Source: Rhizobium sophoriradicis (GTDB lineage Bacteria; Pseudomonadota; Alphaproteobacteria; Rhizobiales; Rhizobiaceae). From it: a stretch of DNA of 64,000 bases. Shown one piece after another: positions 14,886 through 22,289 of this stretch (the first letter of the stretch is position 1; every line of letters starts with the position of its first letter). The notes under the pieces are model-generated. The model saw only the letters and a list, made by a program, of their open reading frames with translations, did not search any database and was not told the origin of the DNA. Made by a program: the position numbers and the translations under genes. The stretch lies in assembly GCF_003939025.1 (NCBI RefSeq), contig NZ_RQIH01000008.1:291757-355756 (forward strand), read 5' to 3'.

Positions 14886-14965
14886 GGGGCAGACATAGCG
14901 GCGGAACCTGACCAGTCGAAAGATGGTCCGTCGTTTCACATGATCAACATGATGGAAAACAGACC

Positions 14966-15127
14966 ATGACGACCGCATTCATCCTTGTTGCATTGGCTCT
15001 CATCGTTATCTACGCCGGCCCGACATTGCTGTTTATCTGCGTCGGTTATGCCGACTATATGATGGAGCGGCGCAGACACTTGTTGGCTTTGAAGCACGCG
15101 GTAAGGCGTCGCAGCGACAAGTTTTAG
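14966..15127 (+). CDS. very small single-span membrane protein, 53 aa
   Basis: This 53-codon frame runs from ATG at 14966 to TAG at 15125-15127. It codes for a hydrophobic N-terminal half (TAFILVALALIVIYAGPTLL) that forms one membrane helix, followed by a strongly basic tail (MMERRRHLLALKHAVRRR). This helix-plus-basic-tail layout is typical of small inner-membrane stress proteins. There is no strong Shine-Dalgarno, so the call is moderate. Confidence 0.45.
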   Translation: MTTAFILVALALIVIYAGPTLLFICVGYADYMMERRRHLLALKHAVRRRSDKF

Positions 15128-15261
15128 GCGTCCGACAACATCATTGTCGGCCCAAGCGCTAGGCAGACTGCGCGTGTCGCGACATGCGCTGTCAATCGAT
15201 CATCAAAGCAGTTCTCGTGGAGGACCGCGAGGTCGGAACGTTGATTTAAGGAGATGTGAAA

Positions 15262-15669
15262 ATGCCGCGGCGCAAGAGCAGTGAGACGACAAATCTCGAA
15301 ACCAGCGGAGCCAAGATCGGCGAACCGGTGCCGAAAGCCATTATCGACGTCAACACCGCATCCGTCGGCATCCCCCGCCAGCCCGAAGAGGACCTGCGAG
15401 CAGAACTGAGCTCGCTGCGGAAACAGATTGGCATGCTCCAGCAGCAGGTCCTGGGCGCCGGGCGATTGGCGAAGGACCGCGCCGGAAAAGCGATCCATCA
15501 GACCGAAGCAGTGGTCAAACACCATCCGCTTTCAACGGTTTTGCTCGTGGCTGCTGTCGCGGGTGTGTTCGCCTTTGCCTCATATCACGTCTCCTCGCCG
15601 CGTCGTCGCGAGCCATCCGCCTTGCGAGATTTTAGAGACTTCTACGACAGGATGCGCGAGCGGATCTGA
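15262..15669 (+). CDS. ElaB/DUF883-like membrane-anchored protein, 135 aa
   Basis: This protein has a disordered basic N-terminus, a helical segment at about residues 40-85 (EEDLRAELSSLRKQIGMLQQ), a membrane helix near residues 93-110 (STVLLVAAVAGVFAFASY) and a basic C-terminal tail. The layout recalls the ElaB/YqjD/DUF883 membrane-anchored ribosome-binding proteins of stationary phase, although the tail after the membrane helix is longer than usual. AAGGAG at 15248-15253 favours ATG 15262 (spacing 8) over GTG 15256 (spacing 2). The family assignment is tentative. Confidence 0.6.
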   Translation: MPRRKSSETTNLETSGAKIGEPVPKAIIDVNTASVGIPRQPEEDLRAELSSLRKQIGMLQQQVLGAGRLAKDRAGKAIHQTEAVVKHHPLSTVLLVAAVAGVFAFASYHVSSPRRREPSALRDFRDFYDRMRERI

Positions 15670-15918
15670 CAAGATTTCAGGATTGTCAGCATCGCGATTT
15701 TGCCCGACGCTGCACTGATTGCCTGAATTGCGCAGCAACCCGACGTCTAAGTGGCTGTTCCAAAATAGTTTTCCTATCACGGATCGGCATGTCACGCCGA
15801 TGTCACGCGACCGTGGAGGCAATATGTGCTTGATTGGGGCGTTCGGCGCTTCCGATATCCAGGCCGGGTGACCTGGAACTAGGAAAATGAGGGGCAGGGG
15901 CGCTATTATCGTTGGGGC
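15670..15918. other. intergenic stretch, 249 bp
   Basis: No gene, strong promoter or terminator could be supported here. A GGAAC occurs at 15875 but has no -10 partner at EcfG spacing. Confidence 0.4.
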
Positions 15919-16155
15919 ATGGCGATGACTTTGGAGACCTCCGGGCAGATATCAGAGCCCGACGAATTCGTATTTCCGGTTCACACCCGGACGATCGCGC
16001 AGATACGCTATGATATTCTTGGGCAAGTCATGACGGTCGTCTATCATGACGGCCGCTCGCGCACCTCTACCGGCATACAGGGCCCGGCGATGTTGAGAAT
16101 CCTCGCCCAACGTCCACTGGAGCGCTCGCCGTTTCTGTTGCGAACGGTCATCTGA
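15919..16155 (+). CDS. hypothetical protein, 78 aa
   Basis: This 78-residue soluble protein has the segment IRYDILGQVMTVVYHDGRSRTSTG, a pattern of two beta strands around a YDxxxxxMxVxYxDG motif. That is reminiscent of the KTSC domain (short beta-barrel proteins) but the diagnostic KTSC tetrapeptide is missing. Function is unknown. It stands alone on the plus strand between other small genes. Confidence 0.5.
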   Translation: MAMTLETSGQISEPDEFVFPVHTRTIAQIRYDILGQVMTVVYHDGRSRTSTGIQGPAMLRILAQRPLERSPFLLRTVI

Positions 16156-16254
16156 GAAAGAAATCGGCGCATCCGCAGCTAAATCGTGCTCATGGTGCAT
16201 CCATTTCCTGGGAACTGCGTTCATCCTCGATAGCCAGTCTATGGAGGGAAGACG

Positions 16255-16518
16255 ATGACCTTTCCACGGCCGAAAGCCGAAGCTCCCGCTCAGCGCTTCG
16301 AAGAAGCGCGCGCTGCTGCACGCGACGCTTTGGAAAAACTGATTGCAGCCGCCAATGAAGCCGGATGGGGGACCGAGGAAATCTCGGTCGCATTCGTCGA
16401 GGCCGCACGGTTTTTGAGCGAAGCCAACAGAAAAGATCCCGATCCTGCCGACGATCCCATCATCAGCGACGTTCCAGGCAAGCGGGAGCAGATTGGACAT
16501 GGCGAGCTTTTTGATTAG
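16255..16518 (+). CDS. small hypothetical protein, 87 aa
   Basis: This 87-residue soluble helical protein (RFEEARAAARDALEKLIAAANEAGWGTEEISVAFVEAAR) has an acidic Pro-rich tail (DPDPADDP). The composition and GTEE..EAA pattern are common among rhizobial small proteins of unknown function. GGGAAG lies close to the ATG. No partner is evident. Confidence 0.55.
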   Translation: MTFPRPKAEAPAQRFEEARAAARDALEKLIAAANEAGWGTEEISVAFVEAARFLSEANRKDPDPADDPIISDVPGKREQIGHGELFD

Positions 16519-16592
16519 AGCAAATCCAGCAGAAGCTTGCAGCTTTTTCGGCAACGAAAGCATAGGCCCCGTAGCGGCCACGTCGGCGGGTG

Positions 16593-16617
16593 GGATCAAT
16601 TCGAGCCATCGGGCGTT
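16593..16617 (+). promoter_or_regulatory. possible sigma-EcfG promoter, one mismatch
   Basis: GGATC, 16 bases, CGTT differs from the EcfG consensus at one base of the -35 box. It would start transcription about 25 bp before the ATG at 16647. Confidence 0.4.
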
Positions 16618-16646
16618 CTGCGGTGAGGAAACACGGGAGACGCATC

Positions 16647-17150
16647 ATGATCAAGAACGAATCCGGAACGGGCGCGGACGATAGGCTAGACGACGCCGGC
16701 ATCCCGCTGGCTAACAGAGAAGAGGCGGACATCAATCCTGACCTCCTCAGGCGCGAGGGTTTTGCGAGCGAGGCCGAATACCGCGCCTACCTCGCCACGC
16801 TTGGCCAAGAGATTCCGTTCGACGCCTATGTGGTGGAAACCGTCGAGATCTCCGAAGGGCATGTTCTGGAAGGCCGTCTGCGGGAGTTGCGGGAAGAGCT
16901 CGAAAACCTCCAGGCCCGTCTGCACGTGATCAGGCGACAGGCCGCAACCGTCTTGACCGAAAATGCCCGCTGGGCCGATGCCAGCGCCCATGCGCAACTC
17001 GGTGACCGGCCATGGCTCAAGCTGGCCGGCGCGATGGCGGCGGCCTTCGTCGTTACCAGGGGTCTCCGGCGATTGCCTCTCGGGACTGTGGCGACTACGG
17101 CGCTGCCCCTGGCCGCCGCCGCGATCAACCGGAAGCTCGCCAGAAATTGA
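16647..17150 (+). CDS. membrane-associated hypothetical protein, 167 aa
   Basis: This protein has an N-terminal polar region, a helix likely to form a coiled coil (RLRELREELENLQARLHVIRRQ, about residues 74-96) and a hydrophobic C-terminal third with one or two membrane helices (LAGAMAAAFVVT and TVATTALPLAAAAI). The ATG at 16647 is preceded by CGGGAGA. A one-mismatch EcfG promoter lies just upstream. It is probably a membrane stress protein, but I cannot name a family. Confidence 0.6.
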   Translation: MIKNESGTGADDRLDDAGIPLANREEADINPDLLRREGFASEAEYRAYLATLGQEIPFDAYVVETVEISEGHVLEGRLRELREELENLQARLHVIRRQAATVLTENARWADASAHAQLGDRPWLKLAGAMAAAFVVTRGLRRLPLGTVATTALPLAAAAINRKLARN

Positions 17151-17162
17151 TGTCCGAAGGAC

Positions 17163-17279
17163 AGAGCATGATGCCGAAAAGTGTGAGCGGTTTTCGGACG
17201 ACATCATGCTCTAACTCTTTAATTTAGAACAGGATGCAGATTTTAGGCCGACCGGGCCTAAAATCTGCATCCTGTTCTA
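17163..17279. repeat. RIME-like rhizobial intergenic element (two palindromes)
   Basis: Two imperfect-to-perfect palindromes lie side by side. The first has arms AGAGCATGATG (17163-17173) and CATCATGCTCT (17202-17212) with inner CCGAAAA/TTTTCGG. The second is a perfect 25-bp inverted repeat, arms 17225-17249 and 17255-17279, around a 5-base loop. Size and two-palindrome layout match the Rhizobium-specific intergenic mosaic elements (RIME). In RNA it would form two stable hairpins between the genes on either side. Confidence 0.6.
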
Positions 17280-17346
17280 GGCTGAAAGAGCGCCATCTTC
17301 TCGCCGAAGTGTTTGTGCCATCTTACTGTCTGGAAGGGAGATGAAC

Positions 17347-17598
17347 ATGGCTGGACATGACGACCGCTATGTCGAGATCACGACGCGTCTTCGCTCGATG
17401 CGGTCGTTCTGCGACTTCCTCTCACAGGGTGGAACCGTCCGCGTCGCCTTGTCGGACGGTGGACCCTACAAGGACGTCACCGCCATTCTGCTGGAGCGGA
17501 ATCGCCGGGAGGCGGAAGCGCTCGCCCGCACCCGCAGGCAGCTTTATCCCGACCTCGCGGACGAAGATGTGACGCCGCCGCTCTACAGCCGTCACTGA
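17347..17598 (+). CDS. hypothetical protein, 83 aa
   Basis: This 83-residue soluble protein (RYVEITTRLRSMRSFCDFLSQGGTVRVALSDGGPYKDVTAI) is of unknown function. AAGGGAG ends at 17340, directly against the first ATG (17341), so the second in-frame ATG at 17347 has the better spacing and was chosen. It is the last of the small plus-strand genes. The exonuclease-family gene converges on it. Confidence 0.55.
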   Translation: MAGHDDRYVEITTRLRSMRSFCDFLSQGGTVRVALSDGGPYKDVTAILLERNRREAEALARTRRQLYPDLADEDVTPPLYSRH

Positions 17599-17673
17599 CC
17601 CTCCAAGCAGCGGCTACGCCACGCCCGTTCGTTTCCTCCCGCGGGAACTGATCGATCAGTTGCAGAAGTGTCC

Positions 17674-18402
17674 TCAAGCGAAACTGATTTCGGCAAAGAG
17701 AGGGAGATGGTCCGAGGCGACCCTCGTCAGGCGATTTTGCAGGACAGTGGCTCTTTGGACGACCAGGTCGTCGGTGACGAAGATGTGGTCGAGGCGCATC
17801 AGCGGGTAGCGGGAGGGAAAGGTCGCTCTTGGTGCGGCCTTGCCTCCAAGCAGGGCGTCCTTCAATGACCGCGTGGCAAGCCGGTACGTCGCCGATGACG
17901 GAATGGCATTGAAATCGCCACAGAGAATGCAGGGAAGAGGTTCGTCCTTGGTGCCGCGCAGCCAGCCCGAATTCAAGAGCGTCGTCATCTGCCGGATGCG
18001 GTCGCGCCCGCGAAGGCCGAGATGAGTGTTGACGACCAGCAGCTTCCTGTCGCCGACCAGGACTTCGACCGAAAGCGCGCCGCGCTGTTCGCCGATCGAT
18101 GGCAGCGGACCGGCCTTGACCGCAGCGGTCGGCAGCGCCGTGATGATCGCATCGCCATATTGTTCTTCGGCAACCGATAGCGCCGGATGAAAATGAGCCT
18201 GCATCTTCAGCAGCGAGGCGATGAGGTGTGCCTGATCGACGCCGCCGGTCCTCCGTCTCAGAACATCGACCTCCTGCAGAGCGATGATATCGGCTCCAGC
18301 CTCGGCGATGACCGAGGCGATGCGGCCGGGGTCGAGCTTCCGGTCGTTGCCGATGCAGCTGTGCACGTTATAGGTCAGGAGTTTGATCGATTTATCCGGC
18401 AT
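17674..18402 (-). CDS. endonuclease/exonuclease/phosphatase family protein (YbhP-like)
   Basis: This 242-residue metal-dependent phosphodiesterase fold protein carries LLTYNVHSC at the N-terminus, ALQEVD, VVNTHLG, CGDFNAI and the terminal LDHIFV and ASDHLPL motifs of the EEP superfamily (catalytic Asn, Glu, Asp and His all present). It lies beside a YbhN-like membrane protein and a ClsB-like phospholipase D. In E. coli ybhP, ybhN and clsB (ybhO) form one operon, which suggests a shared role in phospholipid or cell-surface metabolism. A near-consensus EcfG promoter lies on this strand at 18457-18481. Confidence 0.88.
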   Translation of the reverse strand: MPDKSIKLLTYNVHSCIGNDRKLDPGRIASVIAEAGADIIALQEVDVLRRRTGGVDQAHLIASLLKMQAHFHPALSVAEEQYGDAIITALPTAAVKAGPLPSIGEQRGALSVEVLVGDRKLLVVNTHLGLRGRDRIRQMTTLLNSGWLRGTKDEPLPCILCGDFNAIPSSATYRLATRSLKDALLGGKAAPRATFPSRYPLMRLDHIFVTDDLVVQRATVLQNRLTRVASDHLPLFAEISFA

Positions 18403-18454
18403 AGACCCGCTCAAGCTGGTCTCCCCACAAGAGACAGGACTCGTACTCCGGTGG

Positions 18455-18479
18455 GGAACACAAAACTCTTTTGATCGTT
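18455..18479 (+). promoter_or_regulatory. sigma-EcfG promoter of the YbhN-like gene
   Basis: GGAAC (18455-18459), 16 bases, CGTT (18476-18479) is an exact consensus match pointing at the YbhN-like gene. Transcription would begin near 18486. Confidence 0.75.
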
Positions 18480-18481
18480 CC
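18457..18481 (-). promoter_or_regulatory. overlapping divergent EcfG-type promoter of the YbhP-like gene
   Basis: On the opposite strand, and almost fully overlapping the plus-strand promoter, lies GGAAC (complement of 18477-18481), 16 bases, TGTT (complement of 18457-18460). It has one mismatch in the -10 box. It faces the YbhP-like gene that starts at 18402. Confidence 0.5.
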
Positions 18482-18524
18482 AGATGATCGAGCCATGCGC
18501 TCGCACTTCGAAAACGGACAATCG

Positions 18525-19487
18525 ATGAGTCTGAAAAAGGTAATCTGGAAAGGACTGCTCGTTGCCGCCCTTTGTATCGCGGGCTTTCTTCTCTATCGGA
18601 TCTTCCGCCAGTACAGCCTGGAGCAGGTCGTTCAATCGGTCCGCAGCATACCCTTTGCGACCTTTTGCACAGCACTTCTGTTTGCGGCGGCATCCTATCT
18701 GTGCCTGAGCTGTTTCGACTATCTGGCGATCCGCTCGCTCGGCAAATCCCTGCCTTACCGGAAGATCGTGCTCGCCTCCTTCATCAGCCTTTCGCTCGGC
18801 CACAATATCGGATTTGCGGGGCTGAGCAGCGGCGCCTTCCGCTATCGTTTCTATTCCCGCTGGGGCCTGAGGGCCGAGGACGTGGCGAAGATTATCCTGT
18901 TCTGCGGCGTCACCGTCGGCCTTGGCTTGATCACACTCGGTGGCCTTGCCCTGATCGTCAATCCCGGCGATGCCGCGCGTCTGCTGCGCATCGACCCAGC
19001 GAGCACTCGGCTATTCGGTCTGCTAGCGCTGGCCGTGCCGGTCGTCTATGCCGGGCTGGCGTTTTTTATCCGCCGCCGGCTGCGGCTCTGGCGCTGGTCG
19101 TTGCAGCTGCCGCGATTTTCGATCGCGGTCGCCCAGGTCGGTGTCGGGACGATCAATTTCACGCTGGTGTCCGCCTGCCTGCACCAGATGCTCACGGTCT
19201 TCGGCGACGTTGCCTTCTTCAGGTCGGTTACGGCCTACGTGCTCGCTAATTCCGCGATCCTGGCGACGCATGTCCCGGGCGGTCTCGGCGTACTCGAGGC
19301 GACCGTCTCCTATGCCGTGCCGCAGGAGGCATCGATCGGCGCGCTGATTGCATTCCGCTGCGCCTATTTCTTCATTCCGCTGGCGCTCGGCACCACGCTT
19401 CTCATCGTCAGCGAAGTGATCTTCCGGCGCCGGTTACGCGGGGCGGATCAGGAGACGGAAGAGCGCGCCGAGGCCCAGTCGATCTAG
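18525..19487 (+). CDS. YbhN-like integral membrane protein (UPF0104 family)
   Basis: This protein of about 320 residues has eight or more hydrophobic helices and the family pattern FISLSLGHNIGFAGLSSGAFRYRFY and ATHVPGGLGVLE. It belongs to the lysylphosphatidylglycerol synthase-like transmembrane family, whose members are implicated in lipid transfer or flipping. The first helix begins right after MSLKKVIWKG; an earlier in-frame ATG at 18495 is possible. The last 54 bp overlap the convergent phospholipase D gene. The EcfG promoter at 18455-18479 places it under general-stress control. Confidence 0.85.
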   Translation: MSLKKVIWKGLLVAALCIAGFLLYRIFRQYSLEQVVQSVRSIPFATFCTALLFAAASYLCLSCFDYLAIRSLGKSLPYRKIVLASFISLSLGHNIGFAGLSSGAFRYRFYSRWGLRAEDVAKIILFCGVTVGLGLITLGGLALIVNPGDAARLLRIDPASTRLFGLLALAVPVVYAGLAFFIRRRLRLWRWSLQLPRFSIAVAQVGVGTINFTLVSACLHQMLTVFGDVAFFRSVTAYVLANSAILATHVPGGLGVLEATVSYAVPQEASIGALIAFRCAYFFIPLALGTTLLIVSEVIFRRRLRGADQETEERAEAQSI

Positions 19488-20945
19488 GAGCCCCAATGGC
19501 CGCGCCGGGTCGAAGAGCGCGGTGCCCCTGATCGGCGAAATACTGCCCGAGAGATCGACGGCAAATTCCCGCAAGCCCCGAGGCCCATCATTGAGCTTGT
19601 CGACTGCTTGGATGATCGAGCCGCTCTGCGCATAGGCTGCGGCAAAGGTCTCCGTGGTCGTTCCGAGATATTCGGCCAGCAGATGGTGGCGCAGTTCCGC
19701 GATTGCGCCGCGATGCTCGTCATTGCCGGCCTCGAGAAGCATGTCGCATTCCGAATCCAATCCCTCCGAACGGTTATTGAGATTGGAGGAGCCGATGCGG
19801 ATCAGTTCGTCGTCGGCAATGATCAGCTTGGAATGGATGAGCACCTCCACCCCGTCGGCCTTCCTCGGCTCTGACGCCCCGGGCACTGGCGGCCCGGGCA
19901 CGACGGGGAAATAGACCCTGAACCGGTCGGCACGATCGGCGCGCTTGAGGCGGCGGATGACGCGGTCGCGATTGCCGCCCATGAAGAGCTTTTCGATCAG
20001 GCCATGGGAAAGACGTGTGCAGATGACGACGATCTCGGGGCCATCTTCCTCCTGCAGCCGCGCGGCGAGGGCGTCAGCGACGCGGAAGGAGGCAAGATAT
20101 TGCGCTTCGATGTAAAGCTGCCGCCGTGCCCGGGCGATGATATCGAGAGTCGAGGCGATGCCATCGCTGATTCCGGCGCGGAAAGTGGTCGCCGGCTCCG
20201 TCAGCACGAAGCTCACGGGGATCTGCTTCAGCGAAACGGCAACATCGCGCGGCCATGTGAAAGGGAAGCTCTCGGCAAGCGGTCCATGCTTTTCGCCGGT
20301 GGCCCTTTCCCAGCGCCGCCGTGCGATATCGCCGATCAGCCTGGCCGCGTCGCCGGTGACCATCGCCTGAACGTCATGCAGCGGATCGTAGGACACGCCT
20401 TCGGGGTCGCGTCGCAATGCCTCCCTTGCCCGGTGGCGTCTCGTATCCCACCGCCGCGATGTCAGGTCCATGCCGCCGATGAAGGCGACGGCGTCGTCGA
20501 TACAGACGAGTTTCTGATGGTGGCAGCCGCGCACCGTGTTTTGAAGATCGAAGCGCAGATCGATCCCGGCATTCCTCGGGAAGTTTTTCTTGCGAAGCAC
20601 CTGCAGAGATTTGTCCGAATAGATCGGCCCGAGCGCCCAGATGAGGATGCGTATTTCAAGTGCCGGATTTGCCGCCGCCAGGGCATGCAGTAGGTCTGCC
20701 AATGTTTCGTCGGATTTTTCGGGCTCCATCCGGATGTCCGGATTGAAATCCCACCCGACGATCCAGACACTGCGCCGCGCCTGCCGCAGCGTGCGCGCCA
20801 GCTCGGCGAAATACTGGTTGCCATTGATCAGGAAGGCCGCTTTTTCGGCGTAGCCTTCGAGTTCCTGTTTTTCACCGCCGCCTGGCTGTTGCGCTTTTGT
20901 TCTAAGCAGGTAGGGTTGATTGAGCATGGTTTCTAACGCGGTCAT
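19434..20945 (-). CDS. phospholipase D / cardiolipin synthase-like protein (ClsB-like)
   Basis: This 503-residue protein has two HKD motifs: HHQKLVCIDDAVAFIGGMDL in the N-terminal half and IHSKLIIADDELIRIGSSNL in the C-terminal half. Both sets of catalytic His, Lys and Asp are intact. There is no N-terminal membrane helix, so it resembles ClsB (YbhO) more than ClsA. It probably makes or remodels cardiolipin or phosphatidylglycerol at the inner membrane. An exact EcfG promoter lies 29 bp upstream. Its 3' end overlaps the convergent YbhN-like gene by 54 bp. Confidence 0.88.
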   Translation of the reverse strand: MTALETMLNQPYLLRTKAQQPGGGEKQELEGYAEKAAFLINGNQYFAELARTLRQARRSVWIVGWDFNPDIRMEPEKSDETLADLLHALAAANPALEIRILIWALGPIYSDKSLQVLRKKNFPRNAGIDLRFDLQNTVRGCHHQKLVCIDDAVAFIGGMDLTSRRWDTRRHRAREALRRDPEGVSYDPLHDVQAMVTGDAARLIGDIARRRWERATGEKHGPLAESFPFTWPRDVAVSLKQIPVSFVLTEPATTFRAGISDGIASTLDIIARARRQLYIEAQYLASFRVADALAARLQEEDGPEIVVICTRLSHGLIEKLFMGGNRDRVIRRLKRADRADRFRVYFPVVPGPPVPGASEPRKADGVEVLIHSKLIIADDELIRIGSSNLNNRSEGLDSECDMLLEAGNDEHRGAIAELRHHLLAEYLGTTTETFAAAYAQSGSIIQAVDKLNDGPRGLREFAVDLSGSISPIRGTALFDPARPLGLLDRLGLGALFRLLIRPA

Positions 20946-20973
20946 GGTTGCCTCGGCTTTTCGACTGAAAGCA

Positions 20974-20998
20974 AACGCCCGGGACTTTCCCGAGTTCC
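20974..20998 (-). promoter_or_regulatory. sigma-EcfG promoter of the ClsB-like gene
   Basis: On the minus strand this reads GGAAC (complement of 20994-20998), 16 bases, CGTT (complement of 20974-20977), an exact consensus match. Transcription would start about 22 nt before the ATG at 20945. Confidence 0.75.
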
Positions 20999-21035
20999 CG
21001 ATCGTAGCCGGCGATGGAAAATGTAAGGAAAAGAA

Positions 21036-22286
21036 ATGTCAAAAAGAGCAGGCAGCGCTGATCTTCCCCTCCACGGGGGACGTGTGCCGCATTGGCTCGG
21101 CGAACGGATGACACGGCTCGGCACGCTGATCGCCGAGGCGATCGTTCATCACTACGGCCGCGATGAGTTTCTGCGCCGGCTCGCTCACCCTTTCTGGTTC
21201 CAGTCCTTCGGTGCGGTCATGGGCATGGACTGGCATTCGTCCGGCATCACCACAAGCGTTCTCGGCGCCTTGAAGCGCGGGCTGAAACCGCGCGCCGGCG
21301 AACTCGGCCTGCATGTTTGCGGCGGACGCGGCCAGCACTCGCGTAAGACGCCGCAGGAGCTCGTGTCGATCGGCGAGCGCGTCGGCCTTAACGGGGAGGG
21401 GCTGGCGACGACCAGCCGTCTGATCGCCAAGGTCGACAGTGCCGCCCTTCAGGATGGGTTCGACCTTTATCTCCACGGCTTCATCGTCGCCGACGATGGT
21501 CATTGGGTGGTCGTACAGCAGGGCATGAATGGCGACCGGCGGCAGGCCCGGCGCTATCATTGGCTATCCGAAGGCTTGGAGAGTTTCCTCGACTCACCGC
21601 ATGCGGCGATCGAGGGACGGAGCCAGGGCGAGATCGTCAATCTCGCCGACAGGCGCGCCGAGCGCTCGCGGCAAGGGCAGCTCGATCTGCTGGCGACCCT
21701 CGGTCCCGACAGGATCGTCCGCGAGGCGGCCGCGCTGCAACGCGCCGAGCAACCTGAGCCCGCGGTCGACGAACAGCCGATGCTGCCGCACCTGATCATG
21801 CCCGCCCATCACGATGTCCGCGAGAGCGATGTCAATATGCGTCGTCTGCATGGCAATCTCGCCGCGGCGGCCGATCGCGGGCCAGCTGATTTTCAGGAAC
21901 TGCTGCTCGTTCCCGGTGTCGGCGCACGCACGGTGAAGGCGCTGGCGATGGTGGCGGAAGTCGTCCACGGTGCGCCCTGTCGTTTCTCCGACCCGGCGCG
22001 CTTCTCGATCGCCCATGGCGGCAAGGACCGCCACCCGTTCCCGGTCCCGCTCAAGGTTTACGACGAGACGATCGGCGTGATGAAATCGGCGGTGCTGAAG
22101 GGCAAGCTTGGACGGGAGGAGGAGTTGCAGGCGCTGAAGCGCCTGGATGAGCAATCCCGGCAGATGGAACGTTATGTGACCGGCCCCGACCTCAAGGAAA
22201 TCATCGCAGGCGAGTTCCGTCAATCCGCCGATTTCGGCGGGCGCAGCGTCTTCGGCTGGGAAGCCCCGCTGGCGGGTAAAGACTGA
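21036..22286 (+). CDS. DUF763 family protein
   Basis: This 416-residue protein opens with the DUF763 signature (ADLPLHGGRVPHWLGERM) and has HPFWFQSFGAVMGMDWHSSGITTSV. It ends with HGGKDRHPFPVPLKVYDETI, all typical of this uncharacterised family found in archaea and scattered bacteria. The segment LLLVPGVGARTVKALAMVAEV is a helix-hairpin-helix-like motif, which suggests contact with DNA or RNA. It starts 90 bp from the divergent ClsB-like gene. Its stop is 3 bp from the end of the convergent DMT exporter. Biochemical function is unknown. Confidence 0.85.
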   Translation: MSKRAGSADLPLHGGRVPHWLGERMTRLGTLIAEAIVHHYGRDEFLRRLAHPFWFQSFGAVMGMDWHSSGITTSVLGALKRGLKPRAGELGLHVCGGRGQHSRKTPQELVSIGERVGLNGEGLATTSRLIAKVDSAALQDGFDLYLHGFIVADDGHWVVVQQGMNGDRRQARRYHWLSEGLESFLDSPHAAIEGRSQGEIVNLADRRAERSRQGQLDLLATLGPDRIVREAAALQRAEQPEPAVDEQPMLPHLIMPAHHDVRESDVNMRRLHGNLAAAADRGPADFQELLLVPGVGARTVKALAMVAEVVHGAPCRFSDPARFSIAHGGKDRHPFPVPLKVYDETIGVMKSAVLKGKLGREEELQALKRLDEQSRQMERYVTGPDLKEIIAGEFRQSADFGGRSVFGWEAPLAGKD

Positions 22287-22289
22287 CGG

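Noticed and set aside
14903..14935. Possible EcfG promoter before the 53-aa membrane protein (GGAAC at 14903 with CGTT at 14932)
   Set aside because: The spacing is 24 bases instead of 16-17.
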